Shown here piece by piece: positions 53,023 through 63,347 of a stretch of DNA of 64,000 bases (position 1 is the first letter of the stretch; each line of letters begins with the position of its first letter). The stretch comes from Streptomyces sp. NBC_00285 (GTDB taxonomy: Bacteria; Actinomycetota; Actinomycetes; Streptomycetales; Streptomycetaceae): the NCBI RefSeq assembly GCF_036174265.1, contig NZ_CP108055.1, forward strand, positions 930,001 to 994,000, in the 5' to 3' direction. Under the pieces are notes generated by a model. The model saw nothing but the letters and a program-made list of their open reading frames with translations, made no database searches and was not told the DNA's origin. Both the position numbers and the translations under genes were made by a program.

Positions 53023-53730
53023 CTATGAGGCGGTGGTCGACTCCAGGGACCGCAGGTGTTCCCGCAGCCAGTGCTCGGTGTTGCTCACGTGCAGCAGAGC
53101 CGCCGCCTGGCTGAGGGCCGCGTCACGTGAGGACAGGGCCGCGAAGATCGCCTCGTGCTCGGCGAGGGTGCGCCCCGCGGCCCGGGTGTCGACCAGGCCA
53201 CGCCAGATGCGGGCCCGCAGCGTGCGACCGGAGATGCCTTCGAGGACGGCGAGCAGCGACTCGTTGCCGGTGGCCGAGACGACGGCCCGGTGGAAGGCCG
53301 CGTCATGGGCGTTGAGCCGCTCCACGTCGTCGCGCGCCTCACGCATGGCGTCCAGGTGCCGCTCGACCTCGGCGAGTTGCTCGTCGGTGATCCGGGTCGC
53401 GGCCAGCGCGGTGGCGACCGGTTCGAGGAGCCGCCGTACCTCCATGAGGTCCCGCAGGGCGCCCGAGTCCCCCTGGAGGAGTTCCACGGCCCCGCCCAGT
53501 CCCTCCAGAAGGAGGCTCGGCTGGAGGCTGGTCACATAGGTGCCGTCCCCGCGCCGGACCTCCAGGACCCGTGCCACGGCCAGCGCTTTGACCGCTTCGC
53601 GGGCTAGGTTGCGGGACAGGCCGAGCTGGGCCGCCAGGGTGGCCTCCGGCGGCAGCTTCGAGCCGGGAGGCAGCGAACCCGTGCGGACCAGCTCACGGAT
53701 CTGCTCGATGGCTTTGTCCGTCAGGGACAC
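53023..53730 (-). CDS. GntR-family regulator, FadR/FCD subfamily
   Basis: 235 residues. N-terminal wHTH: PGSKLPPEATLAAQLGLSRNLAREAVKALAVARVLEVRRGDGTYV; C-terminal all-helical FCD domain with the metal-ligand pattern of an Asp (HDAAFHRAVVSA) and His (LAEHEAIFAAL, LLHVSNTEHW). Usually senses a small organic acid. Downstream of the barrel gene in convergent orientation; upstream is an A/T-rich 234-bp gap (53731-53964) that may hold its promoter. Confidence 0.92.
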   Translation of the reverse strand: MSLTDKAIEQIRELVRTGSLPPGSKLPPEATLAAQLGLSRNLAREAVKALAVARVLEVRRGDGTYVTSLQPSLLLEGLGGAVELLQGDSGALRDLMEVRRLLEPVATALAATRITDEQLAEVERHLDAMREARDDVERLNAHDAAFHRAVVSATGNESLLAVLEGISGRTLRARIWRGLVDTRAAGRTLAEHEAIFAALSSRDAALSQAAALLHVSNTEHWLREHLRSLESTTAS

Positions 53731-53964
53731 CGGGGCCTCCTTCCGAGGGGTGCCGCCCGATCATACGGGGGCCGACAGAGAGGTGATCTACAGAAGTGAG
53801 CAAACGCACGATAAGCTAATAAGTCGACAAATATACAGGTATCCCCGGTCGCAGGTAAATCGCCGGTGCCGCCAACTCCCGTACGTCCAGACGGAGTTCG
53901 CGTCTGCCCCGTCGGCCCGGAGCCGCGAGAAACCGTACGGGCCAGTTGCGGCGGGGAGACGGAA

Positions 53965-54846
53965 TCAGCCCCGGCGGTCTCCAAGGGCCTTCAGCAGTGC
54001 TTCGAGCTGCACCAGGGGCTCGGGGCCGACAACCCGCAGGACGACCGTGTTGGCGCCCGCCGCCGACAGGGCGTGCACGTCCTCGGCGGCCTCGGCCGCC
54101 GTACCGGAGACGGTGAAGACCTCTTCCTGGGGGCGGCCGAGCCAGCTGCCGTGGCCCTCGGTGTGCGGGTGAAGGGTGTGGGCGACCTCCGTGGGGTCGT
54201 CACCGACATGGCAGAAGGCGAACACGTTCAGGGTGTGGTCGGCGCGGGCACCGCCCTTCGCGGTCAGGGCCCGGACGTTCTCCAGGTCGCGCGGGCCGTG
54301 GCCCTCCGCGATCAGGGTGCCGTCGGCGACACGGCCGGAGAGTTCAAGGGAGCGGGGCCGGACGACGCCGGCTACGACCGACGGGACCTCTGCCGGAGGA
54401 TGGACCAACTGGACGCCTTCCAGGCGTACTTCACGTCCGTCCAGTTCGACCTTCTCACCACGCAGCAGTGCGCGCACGGCGGTGATCGTCTCCTCCAGGA
54501 GAGCGAGGGGCGAGCCGGGCGCCACCCCCACCTGCTCCATCCACTCGCGCACACCGTGTCCGATCCCGGCCACCAGCCGACCCGGGAACACCCGTGCCAG
54601 GGTGGCCAGTTCCATCGCCAGCAACGCCGGACTCCGCAACGGCGCCGGAGCGATGCCGATGCCCACCCGCAGCCGCTGTGTCGCGCCCAGCGCCACAGCC
54701 GCCGCGGACACCCCGCCGTTCCAGCCGAGGTCCTCCACGACCCACAGGTCGTCCACACCGAGCGCCTCGGCCCGGCGCGCGAAACCGGGCAGCCCCTCCG
54801 GGGCCCAGTCACGGTCGTACATGACACCGATCCGCAGGTTCGTCAT
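53965..54846 (-). CDS. LLM-class (luciferase-like) flavin/F420-dependent oxidoreductase
   Basis: 293 residues, TIM-barrel of the bacterial luciferase family: LRIGVMYDRDWAPEGLPGFARRAEALGVDDLWVVED at the start, LRVGIGIAPAPLRSPALLAMELATLARVFPGRLVAGIGHG with the family's cofactor strand (seen as GIAPAPLRSP and PGRLVAGIGHG). The group contains FMN monooxygenases and F420-dependent reductases; the cofactor cannot be told apart by eye, though F420 use is frequent in Streptomyces. Substrate unknown. Confidence 0.88.
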   Translation of the reverse strand: MTNLRIGVMYDRDWAPEGLPGFARRAEALGVDDLWVVEDLGWNGGVSAAAVALGATQRLRVGIGIAPAPLRSPALLAMELATLARVFPGRLVAGIGHGVREWMEQVGVAPGSPLALLEETITAVRALLRGEKVELDGREVRLEGVQLVHPPAEVPSVVAGVVRPRSLELSGRVADGTLIAEGHGPRDLENVRALTAKGGARADHTLNVFAFCHVGDDPTEVAHTLHPHTEGHGSWLGRPQEEVFTVSGTAAEAAEDVHALSAAGANTVVLRVVGPEPLVQLEALLKALGDRRG

Positions 54847-55214
54847 ACAGAGAAACCTATGCGGCGGACGAGGTGTCGATCAACGGTGTCCACGGGAGCA
54901 CGCACCATCGCGCCGCGGAACACGCCTCCCCGTATCCGGGCCGGCTCCGGGTGCCACCGTCCATGCGTCGCCCCGCGTGACCTTCACTGCCTCAAGGCCG
55001 ATACTGCCGACAGCAGCACTCCGGGCCCACTCACCTCCGACCGCCTTCACCAGCCCGACGTCCCGTCCGCAAAGTCGGCCCGAGCCGGCGTCAAAACCGC
55101 CGGAACCCGCTCTCGACCGCCGTGCACCGCGACGATCGCCACCTGACCTTGGCTACCCTGAACTGCTCGATCACAGGTCATCGGCCCATCTGCACGTGCC
55201 ACCAGGAGGTACCC
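54847..55214. other. 368-bp divergent promoter region, no gene seen
   Basis: Separates the LLM oxidoreductase and dhaK starts. A TACCCT -10-like box lies at 55156-55161; no clear palindrome or additional frame with coding bias. Confidence 0.5.
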
Positions 55215-56207
55215 ATGAAGATGTTGATCAATGTTCCGGAAACCGTGGTCGCGGACGCCCTGCGCGGCATGGCGGCCGCCCATCCGGAGTTGACCGTGGA
55301 CGTCGAGAACCGTGTGATCGTACGGCGGGACGCCCCCGTCGCCGGGAAGGTCGCCCTGATCTCCGGCGGCGGCTCGGGGCACGAACCGCTGCACGGCGGT
55401 TTCGTCGGGCCCGGCATGCTGTCCGCGGCCTGCCCGGGTGAGGTGTTCACCTCTCCGGTCCCCGACCAGATGGTGCGGGCGGCTGCCGCCGTGGACAGCG
55501 GCGCCGGTGTGCTGTTCATCGTGAAGAACTACACGGGCGACGTGCTCAACTTCGACATGGCCGCCGAGCTCGCCGAGGACGAGGGCATCCAGGTCGCCAA
55601 GGTCCTGATCAATGACGACGTGGCGGTGACCGACAGTCTCTACACGGCCGGTCGGCGCGGCACCGGCGCCACCCTGTTCGTGGAGAAGATCGCGGGCGCC
55701 GCGGCGGAGGAGGGGCAGCCGCTGGAGCGGGTGGAGGCCATCGCCCGTCAGGTCAACGAGAACTCACGCAGTTTCGGCGTGGCGCTGGGCGCGTGCACCA
55801 CACCGGCCAAGGGCAGCCCGACCTTCGAGCTGCCGACCGGCGAGCTGGAGCTGGGGGTCGGAATTCACGGCGAGCCCGGCCGGGAGCGCCGGTCCATGAT
55901 GACCTCGCGGGAGATCGCCGACTTCTCCGTGCACGCGATCCTGGACGACATGAGCCCGCGCAACCCCGTACTCGTCCTGGTCAACGGCCTGGGAGCGACC
56001 CCGCTCCTGGAGCTGTACGGCTTCAACGCCGAGGTGCAGCGGGTGCTCACCGACCGCGGGGTCGCCGTGGCCCGCACCCTGGTCGGCAACTACGTCACCT
56101 CGCTCGACATGTCCGGCGCCTCGGTCACCCTGTGCCAGGTCGACGAGGAGCTGCTGCGCCTGTGGGACGCGCCGGTGAAGACGCCGGGGCTGCGCTGGGG
56201 AGTGTGA
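55215..56207 (+). CDS. dhaK: dihydroxyacetone kinase subunit DhaK
   Basis: 330 residues. It binds dihydroxyacetone covalently to an active-site His, in the conserved GVGIHGEPG segment about residue 220; GGGSGHEPLHGGFVGPGML at about 54-72 is the DhaK signature. With DhaL and DhaM it phosphorylates dihydroxyacetone using PEP. Start at the ATG 55215 after AGGAGGTACCC; the longer frame is rejected. First of a compact plus-strand operon. Confidence 0.96.
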   Translation: MKMLINVPETVVADALRGMAAAHPELTVDVENRVIVRRDAPVAGKVALISGGGSGHEPLHGGFVGPGMLSAACPGEVFTSPVPDQMVRAAAAVDSGAGVLFIVKNYTGDVLNFDMAAELAEDEGIQVAKVLINDDVAVTDSLYTAGRRGTGATLFVEKIAGAAAEEGQPLERVEAIARQVNENSRSFGVALGACTTPAKGSPTFELPTGELELGVGIHGEPGRERRSMMTSREIADFSVHAILDDMSPRNPVLVLVNGLGATPLLELYGFNAEVQRVLTDRGVAVARTLVGNYVTSLDMSGASVTLCQVDEELLRLWDAPVKTPGLRWGV

Positions 56208-56244
56208 GCAGGCCGTCAACGTTCCGACCACGCAAGGAGATCCA

Positions 56245-56862
56245 GTGCTCGACGCCGACTTCTTCCGCCGTTGGATGACGGCGACCGCCGCCTCCGTGGA
56301 ACGTGAGGCGGAACGGCTCACCGCGCTCGACTCCCCCATCGGGGACGCCGACCACGGCAGCAATCTTCAGCGCGGGTTCACCGCGGTGGCCGCGACCCTG
56401 GACAAGGAGGCCCCGGACACCCCGGGCGCGGTCCTCATCCTCTCGGGAAGCCGGCTCATCTCGACGGTCGGCGGCGCTTCGGGCCCCCTGTACGGGACGC
56501 TGCTGCGGCGGACCGGCAAGGCGCTCGGGGACGGCGCCGAGGTCAGTGCGGAGCAGCTCGCGCAGGCGCTGCGGGCGGGGGTGGAGGCGGTCATGGCGCT
56601 GGGCGGGGCCGCCCCGGGCGACAAGACCATGATCGACGCGCTGGTGCCTGCCGTCGACGCCCTCGGTACCGGGTTCGCGGCGGCGCGGACGGCCGCCGAG
56701 CAGGGGGCCCTGGCAACCACGCCGTTGCAGGCCCGCAAGGGCAGGGCGAGTTATCTCGGCGAGCGCAGCATCGGCCACCAGGATCCGGGGGCGACGTCGG
56801 CGTCCCTGCTGATCGGCGCTCTCGCAGAGGCCGCCGGTGAGGCCGGTGATTCCGGTGAGTGA
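56245..56862 (+). CDS. dhaL: dihydroxyacetone kinase ADP-binding subunit DhaL
   Basis: 205 residues. The Mg-ADP site is made by the DADHGSNL loop (about 36-43) and by GGASGPLYGTLL and DKTMIDAL later; ending GERSIGHQDPGATSASLLI is diagnostic. It receives a phosphate from DhaM and passes it to DhaK-bound substrate. 37 bp after dhaK; its stop overlaps the dhaM start. Confidence 0.96.
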   Translation: MLDADFFRRWMTATAASVEREAERLTALDSPIGDADHGSNLQRGFTAVAATLDKEAPDTPGAVLILSGSRLISTVGGASGPLYGTLLRRTGKALGDGAEVSAEQLAQALRAGVEAVMALGGAAPGDKTMIDALVPAVDALGTGFAAARTAAEQGALATTPLQARKGRASYLGERSIGHQDPGATSASLLIGALAEAAGEAGDSGE

Positions 56863-57265
56863 GGGGAAGCTGGTCGGGATCGTGCTGGTGTCGCACAGCG
56901 CGGCGGTCGCCGCGTCCGTGGCGGAGCTGGCGAAGGGGCTCGTGGGCGGTGGCACGGAGGTGCCCGTCGCGGTGGCCGGCGGCACCGAGGGCGGCGGGCT
57001 CGGCACGAGTGCGGAACTGATCGCGGCCGCGGCCGCCTCCGTGGACCGGGGCGCCGGGGTCGCGGTCCTCGCCGACCTCGGCAGTGCGGTGCTCACCGTC
57101 AAGGCGCTGCTGGCGGAGGGCGACGAACTCCCGGGCGGCACCCGCCTGGTGGATGCCCCGTTCGTCGAAGGAGCGGTGGCCGCGGTGGTCACGGCGTCCA
57201 CGGGGGCCGACCTCGCGGCGGTGGAGGCTGCCGCCGCGGAGGCGTACAGCTACCGGAAGGCATGA
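56855..57265 (+). CDS. dhaM: PTS-type phosphoryl donor DhaM (EIIA-man domain only)
   Basis: 136 residues from a GTG at 56855; an in-frame GTG at 56837 is an alternative. VLVSHSAAVA near the N-terminus holds the phosphohistidine (residue about 15), and VLADLGSAVLTVKALL matches the EIIA-man core. There are no HPr or EI-like domains, unlike E. coli DhaM, so phosphate must come from the general PTS EI/HPr. Overlaps dhaL (GTGAGTGA). Confidence 0.93.
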   Translation: MSEGKLVGIVLVSHSAAVAASVAELAKGLVGGGTEVPVAVAGGTEGGGLGTSAELIAAAAASVDRGAGVAVLADLGSAVLTVKALLAEGDELPGGTRLVDAPFVEGAVAAVVTASTGADLAAVEAAAAEAYSYRKA

Positions 57266-57299
57266 CAGCGGCGCTACCAGAAGGAATGACGCCGGCGTC

Positions 57300-57505
57300 T
57301 GTCTGACGCCGTCCGCCGCGACGGCGAGGGCCGAGCGCAAGGTCTCGGCCGGCTCGCCCTCCGCCGTCGCGCGCCCGGTTCGGGCGTCGGCGGTGCGCCG
57401 GGCATGGTGCTCGACGGCCGCGCGCAGGGCCGCGTTGAGCATGGCCGCCCGGATCCTCGGCTCCGGTGCCTCGCCGGGGAGTCCGGCTCGCTCGACCGGG
57501 GCCAA
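57300..57505 (-). pseudogene. TetR C-terminal remnant
   Basis: In the minus frame, GEAPEPRIRAAMLNAALRAAVEHHARR and ETLRSALAVAADGV are typical of TetR C-terminal helices (IRAAMLNAALRAAV, SALAVAADGV). No HTH is present and the segment stops at about 57505, where the SDR remnant on the other strand begins. Confidence 0.55.
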
Positions 57506-57511
57506 GGATTC

Positions 57512-57640
57512 ATGTCACCGACGGACAGGATGTCCCGGCCCGAGGAGCAGGCCACCGCGATCGTGTTCCTCGCCCCGGACGCGGCGAGCGACATCAACGG
57601 CGTGGTCCTGCCCGTCGACGACGGCTGGTCGGCGGTCTGA
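57512..57640 (+). pseudogene. SDR C-terminal remnant
   Basis: 42 residues: RMSRPEEQATAIVFLAPDAA then NGVVLPVDDGWSAV and stop, the classical end of an SDR. Rossmann and catalytic parts are missing. Together with the TetR remnant, this is the outer ends of a divergent tetR-SDR pair whose inner halves and promoter were deleted. Confidence 0.75.
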
Positions 57641-57655
57641 CGAGCCCTCACCGGG

Positions 57656-58354
57656 TCATTTCTCCCGTACGAACAGTCCCGCCAGCCGCTCCCCCGCCGC
57701 GACGGCGGCGGCATGGTCCTCGATGGGCTTGGCCTGCGAGTCCTTGAAGACGATGTAGGTGACGCCGGAGGGCGTGCCGCCGCCGCGCGGGTCGGGTCGG
57801 ATCCCGAGGGCGTCCGCGGTGGCGTAGGACGCCTCCCCGATGATGCCCCTCGGCCCCACGTCCCCGACGACGGCGTACTGCACCCGGTCCTCGTACACGA
57901 CGGCCGCGACCGCGCCGCCGTGCACCCCGTGGTCGCGGTAGTCCCAGATCCGGCTCGGGGTCGGGACCACGATGTACGGCAGGCGCTCGGCGCTCAGGTA
58001 CCGGCCGTCGGACTGCTGGTAGGCGGTGGCGCCGGAGAACAGCGGGTCGGTGCGGCGGTTGCAGAGGCGGCCGCGCCGGCCGTCGCAGTCGATGTCCATG
58101 TCGGCCTTCCAGAACACGGCGTCCCGGGTGCCGCACACCGGAATGGTCGCGGGCGTGCCGTCGTCACTGCGGTAGCGGCCGCGCGACACGGGGGTGCAGT
58201 GTCGCACCCTGGCCAGCAGGTCGGCGGCCTTGACCTCACCCTCTCCCCGCACCACCGGCGCCGTCCGGGCGGCGGCCGGCTCCGTGGCGGGGGACATCGT
58301 GGGAGCGAGCAGAGCGGCGCTTGCCGCGGCCAGCGTCAGCGACTGGACACGCAC
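57656..58354 (-). CDS. secreted GH75 chitosanase
   Basis: 232 residues from a GTG. Sec signal peptide of about 29 residues (SLTLAAASAALLAPTMSPATE). Mature part follows GH75 chitosanases: FWKADMDIDCDG (the DMDIDCDG segment contains the proposed catalytic Asp), RRTDPLFSG, YIVVPTPSRIWDY, VYEDRVQYAVVGDVGP and IIGEASYATADALGI. It cleaves chitosan outside the cell. GTG start has no strong ribosome binding site. A DasR-like site lies upstream at 58661. Confidence 0.92.
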   Translation of the reverse strand: MRVQSLTLAAASAALLAPTMSPATEPAAARTAPVVRGEGEVKAADLLARVRHCTPVSRGRYRSDDGTPATIPVCGTRDAVFWKADMDIDCDGRRGRLCNRRTDPLFSGATAYQQSDGRYLSAERLPYIVVPTPSRIWDYRDHGVHGGAVAAVVYEDRVQYAVVGDVGPRGIIGEASYATADALGIRPDPRGGGTPSGVTYIVFKDSQAKPIEDHAAAVAAGERLAGLFVREK

Positions 58355-58610
58355 GATAAGGAACCCTCTCCTGGGGGACGGTGACGCACACTCAGCCCAA
58401 TCTGATGCTGCTTCAGCTGGGCGGCCACCGCAGGGGGTCCGGACGGGGCAGGGACCGGGGGCCCGGGTTCTCGACGAACCCAGGCCTCCCGGCCTCCGGC
58501 ACCGGCGCGGGAACAGCGACGACAGCGCCCCGCGCCACCGGCCCGAACTCCTCGTTCTACAAAGCGAGTTCGGCCGTGAAGGGCTTCAGCATACGTACCT
58601 CTTCCGGGCC

Positions 58611-58625
58611 GGACCGATACGGTCC
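58611..58625. promoter_or_regulatory. GGACCG-N3-CGGTCC palindrome
   Basis: Perfect 6-bp arms 257 bp before the chitosanase start. Binding protein unknown; may equally be a small hairpin. Confidence 0.35.
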
Positions 58626-58660
58626 GCCCCCTTGATGCGAGCACACCACCGGCGCCATAT

Positions 58661-58672
58661 TGGTCCGGACTA
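58661..58672. promoter_or_regulatory. DasR-like site TGGTCCGGACTA
   Basis: Matches nine of twelve bases of the Streptomyces DasR consensus TGGTCTAGACCA. DasR controls chitin/GlcNAc genes, so it would suit a chitosanase, but the site is weak and 307 bp from the start codon. Confidence 0.35.
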
Positions 58673-58683
58673 TTACCTCGCTC

Positions 58684-58851
58684 GTGTTCGGCGGGACGCC
58701 CCCGCGCGGGACGGCGACGTACGGCTTCTGTCTGGGGCGGACGGCCGGGGAGAGCCACCGGGTGCGGATCCGGGCCCGGCTGCCCGACGGCATGTGGGGC
58801 GGTCTTTCGGCGGAGCGGACGGTGACGACGGGCACGCCCGCGGCCCCGTGA
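58684..58851 (+). pseudogene. possible fibronectin-III-like C-terminal remnant
   Basis: A plus-strand frame ending at 58851 reads GTATYGFCLGRTAGESHRVR and DGMWGGLSAERTVTT before the stop, resembling the last strands of a secreted Fn3-like domain. No start or upstream domain. Low confidence. Confidence 0.3.
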
Positions 58852-59018
58852 CGGCCCCTCGGCGTTACGCCGGGCGAAGGAGGGCATCACCCGCCTGGAG
58901 GCGCTCCGCGTGCGGAGCGGGCCGCGAACCCATTGGCTCTCCCTGAGGCAGCACGGGCCCTCCCCCACCTCGGCGGCGCCACGGATGTACCGCCAACCGT
59001 GCCGTCGGAGGGCAGTCC

Positions 59019-59570
59019 ATGCGCACTACTCAGCCACTTCTCCGCTCCGGCCTGACCGTCGCGGCCGTCGCCGCGCTGCCGCTCACCCTGACCGCCGGGC
59101 CGGCCGCCGCGGCGTCGGGGATCTCCGTGAGCACCTCCGGATCCACGGTCTCCGTCACGACCACGGCATGCTCCCGCACCGCCACGACCGGCGGCTGGGG
59201 TACGGCCTCGCTCCTCAACAGCAGTCAGGCCAACTTCAGCCAGGGACGCCAGGTGGCCCTGTCGGGGACCACCTCGCTCCAGTCCGCGGCCTGGTCGAGT
59301 GTGAGCCCCGGCACCTACACGGTCATCGTGATGTGCGCCTACAACAACAGCACGGCGGGCACCCAGTCGATCATCGTCTCGGGGACCGCGACGCCCACGA
59401 TCTCGGCGACGGCCTCCGCCTCCCCCTCCCGCGGTGTCCTGGGCGGACTCGGCGGCGCGACCAAGGACTACGGCACCCTGACGCTTGCGGTCGGCGGCGG
59501 CCTGGTGGCGGTCGGTACGGTGGCCACGGCGTGGTTCCTGCGTCGCCGCGCGCGGCCGTACCGGCTCTGA
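59019..59570 (+). CDS. secreted, C-terminally membrane-anchored surface protein
   Basis: 183 residues. Sec signal (about residues 1-32; SGLTVAAVAALPLTLTAGPAAAAS), a Ser/Thr-rich beta-type mature domain with two cysteines (TTACSR and VMCAYNN), a Ser/Pro/Thr stalk, then a C-terminal helix (TLTLAVGGGLVAVGTVATAWFL) and basic tail RRRARPYRL. No LPXTG-like motif, so anchored by the helix. Family of hypothetical Streptomyces wall-associated proteins. GGAGGGCAG precedes the ATG. Confidence 0.8.
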   Translation: MRTTQPLLRSGLTVAAVAALPLTLTAGPAAAASGISVSTSGSTVSVTTTACSRTATTGGWGTASLLNSSQANFSQGRQVALSGTTSLQSAAWSSVSPGTYTVIVMCAYNNSTAGTQSIIVSGTATPTISATASASPSRGVLGGLGGATKDYGTLTLAVGGGLVAVGTVATAWFLRRRARPYRL

Positions 59571-59576
59571 AAGCCC

Positions 59577-60119
59577 TCAGCTGTCGGGGAGTTCGGCGAA
59601 CTCCTCCAGGGCCTCGGTGAGCCACCGGGTCCAGAAGGTCTCCAGTTCGATGCCGGCGCGCAGGACCAGGTGTTGAAGCCTGGCCTGCGCGCTGTGGTTG
59701 CCGGGCGGGAAGTCGCGCTCCTGGATCTCCTCGTACTCGGCCAACTGCCGTCGGTGCAGGTCGAGATGGCGGCGCAGGTCGGCTTCGAGGCCCTCTGTGC
59801 CGACGACGGCCGCCGCGCGCAGCCGCAGCAGCATGGTGTCCCGGTGCGGCTTGGGGTCCTGCGCTGCGGCCGTCCAGCGTTCGAGTTCGGCGCGGCCCGC
59901 GGGCAGGACCTCGTAGCTCTTCTTCTGCCCCCGGGTCGGCTGGGCCGCGGGAATGGCCCGGATCTGGCCCTCGGCCTCCAGTTTTCCCAGCTCGCGGTAG
60001 ATCTGCTGGTGCGAGGCCGACCAGAAGTAGCCGATCGACCGGTCGAACCGGCGGGTCAGGTCCAGCCCCGCCGACGGCCTTTCGAGCAGAGCGGTGAGGA
60101 TCGCGTGCGGGAGTGACAT
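59577..60119 (-). CDS. PadR-family regulator
   Basis: 180 residues. N-terminal wHTH (PHAILTALLERPSAGLDLTRRFDRSIGYFWSASHQQIYRELGKLEAEGQI, seen through GLDLTRRFDRS and HQQIYRELGKLEAEG) and a C-terminal helical dimerisation half (LRRHLDLHRRQLAEYEEIQ), i.e. the PadR-s2 (vinyl) subfamily. It lies downstream of and in the same direction as the dienoyl-CoA reductase, whose promoter carries a TGCAAC palindrome. Confidence 0.92.
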   Translation of the reverse strand: MSLPHAILTALLERPSAGLDLTRRFDRSIGYFWSASHQQIYRELGKLEAEGQIRAIPAAQPTRGQKKSYEVLPAGRAELERWTAAAQDPKPHRDTMLLRLRAAAVVGTEGLEADLRRHLDLHRRQLAEYEEIQERDFPPGNHSAQARLQHLVLRAGIELETFWTRWLTEALEEFAELPDS

Positions 60120-60261
60120 GAAGTCATCCTAGGGACGGCGCCCAGGGCGTGTTCCGAAGGTCCCGCCCGCCCGGTGGCGTCCGGCACGCACTCCCCCAAA
60201 GGGCCCCAGCCGCGTTGCCGGCTTGCCGTACGGGCGGACGACGCCACTTTCGAAGCGCACC

Positions 60262-62331
<2,070 letters not shown>

Positions 62332-62334
62332 TTA

Positions 62335-62348
62335 TGCAACTAGTTGCA
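62335..62348. promoter_or_regulatory. TGCAACTAGTTGCA palindrome, candidate PadR operator
   Basis: Perfect 14-bp palindrome 58 bp before the dienoyl-CoA reductase start. PadR proteins bind such symmetric A/T-centred sites; a PadR gene lies just downstream of the reductase. Confidence 0.65.
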
Positions 62349-62401
62349 CAACCGGGGGGAGGTGATCCGGACCACGTCGGGACGACGGTGGGTCCGAGGC
62401 A

Positions 62402-62527
62402 TGCGGGACCAGGGACCTGAGCCCCCTGAGCCCATCGGACATCGCGGAGGCCATCGCCTTCGCGGCCGCGGCGCCGCCGAACGTGAATGTCGCCGAAATG
62501 GTGGCGGTGCCGGTGCGCACGGGCTGA
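62402..62527 (+). pseudogene. SDR C-terminal remnant (YdfG-like)
   Basis: About 41 codons ending at the TGA 62525-62527: PLSPSDIAEAIAFAAAAPPN then VNVAEMVAVPVRTG. This is the exact ending type of YdfG-like SDRs. No start and no Rossmann or catalytic region. The rest of the 307-bp gap (62278-62584) holds the fadH promoter and the PadR-type palindrome. Confidence 0.7.
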
Positions 62528-62584
62528 GCGCGGGGCAGCCGATCGGCCGGCCTGCCCGGAGCAGGCCGGCCGGTCAGCCCACCC

Positions 62585-62953
62585 TCAACGGCTCTCCAGC
62601 CGCACATGGAGCTCGCGCTCCTGGTCCCCTGACGCGGACGAGAGATCCCGCACCGTGAACATCGAGTCCAACGTCGTCCGGAACTTCTCGATGGCCTGGT
62701 AGCCGCCCTGCGCATCGGCGACGACGGAGGACGACAGCGGCGCCGGCGGCGGGCACTCCTGCGCGTCGGTGACCTCGAAGGTGCCGAGCCACACCATCGG
62801 CCGGTTCTCATGAAGCTGCTCCGGCACGTCGTCGGCACCCCGGTCGGACTCGTAGCACGCACTCAGTGCGTCGAGGACGATCCGGGCGTCCTCCTTGCTG
62901 CATCCGCTGATCTCCAGGGAGACGGACTCCTCGCGCGGTCGCTCATGATCCAT
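62585..62953 (-). CDS. small hypothetical cytosolic protein
   Basis: 122 residues from the ATG at 62953, with AAAGGAG at the right distance. Sequence shows EEVSLEISGCSKEDARIVLDALSACYESD as a beta-alpha unit (seen as LEISGCSKEDARIVLDAL) and a C-terminal strand ERELHVRLESR. It has no signal or membrane segment. I do not recognise the family. A longer frame to 63034 exists but lacks a ribosome binding site. Confidence 0.65.
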   Translation of the reverse strand: MDHERPREESVSLEISGCSKEDARIVLDALSACYESDRGADDVPEQLHENRPMVWLGTFEVTDAQECPPPAPLSSSVVADAQGGYQAIEKFRTTLDSMFTVRDLSSASGDQERELHVRLESR

Positions 62954-63056
62954 CGTGATCGCTCCTTTCGTGGCCGTGGCCGGTACCACCGGGTTCCCAG
63001 CGAACCGCCCGACATCCTCGGAAGGCATCACCATTCACAGAGCACCGCCGGCGGCG

Positions 63057-63326
63057 TCAGCGATGCGGACGGTCCCGGTGCGGGTCGAACAGCGGCACGG
63101 CTATCCCGGCGAGCACCAGGCCCGCAGCCACGAGGATGCCCTCCGGCAGCGCCATTCCGGCGGCCAGGAGGCACACGGCGACGGCAAGGGTCCACCAGGC
63201 CCCGGTGCGCCGGTACTCGCGGGGCCGGGCCGGCCGTCCCGACCCCAGGGCGCGGGCGAACCGTGGGTCGTCACGCTCCAGCCGTGCCGCGAGATCGACC
63301 AGGTGTTCGTCGTCGGGCCGGTGCAT
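63057..63326 (-). CDS. DUF3040-family membrane protein
   Basis: 89 residues. Family opening LVDLAARLERDDPRFARALG (about 9-28), two membrane helices (WWTLAVAVCLLAAGMALP and ILVAAGLVLAGIAVPLF), basic tail. Typical small actinobacterial DUF3040 protein; function unknown. 21 bp after the antiporter gene, so probably cotranscribed with it. Confidence 0.88.
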   Translation of the reverse strand: MHRPDDEHLVDLAARLERDDPRFARALGSGRPARPREYRRTGAWWTLAVAVCLLAAGMALPEGILVAAGLVLAGIAVPLFDPHRDRPHR

Positions 63327-63347
63327 GGCTCCTCCTTCGGACGGCCC

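Larger units (their letters stand above)
58355..59018. other. 664-bp gap upstream of the chitosanase
   Basis: Holds the chitosanase promoter, the palindrome 58611-58625, the DasR-like site 58661-58672 and a Fn3-like remnant (58684-58851). Other frames are Arg/Gly/Pro-rich without features. Confidence 0.5.
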
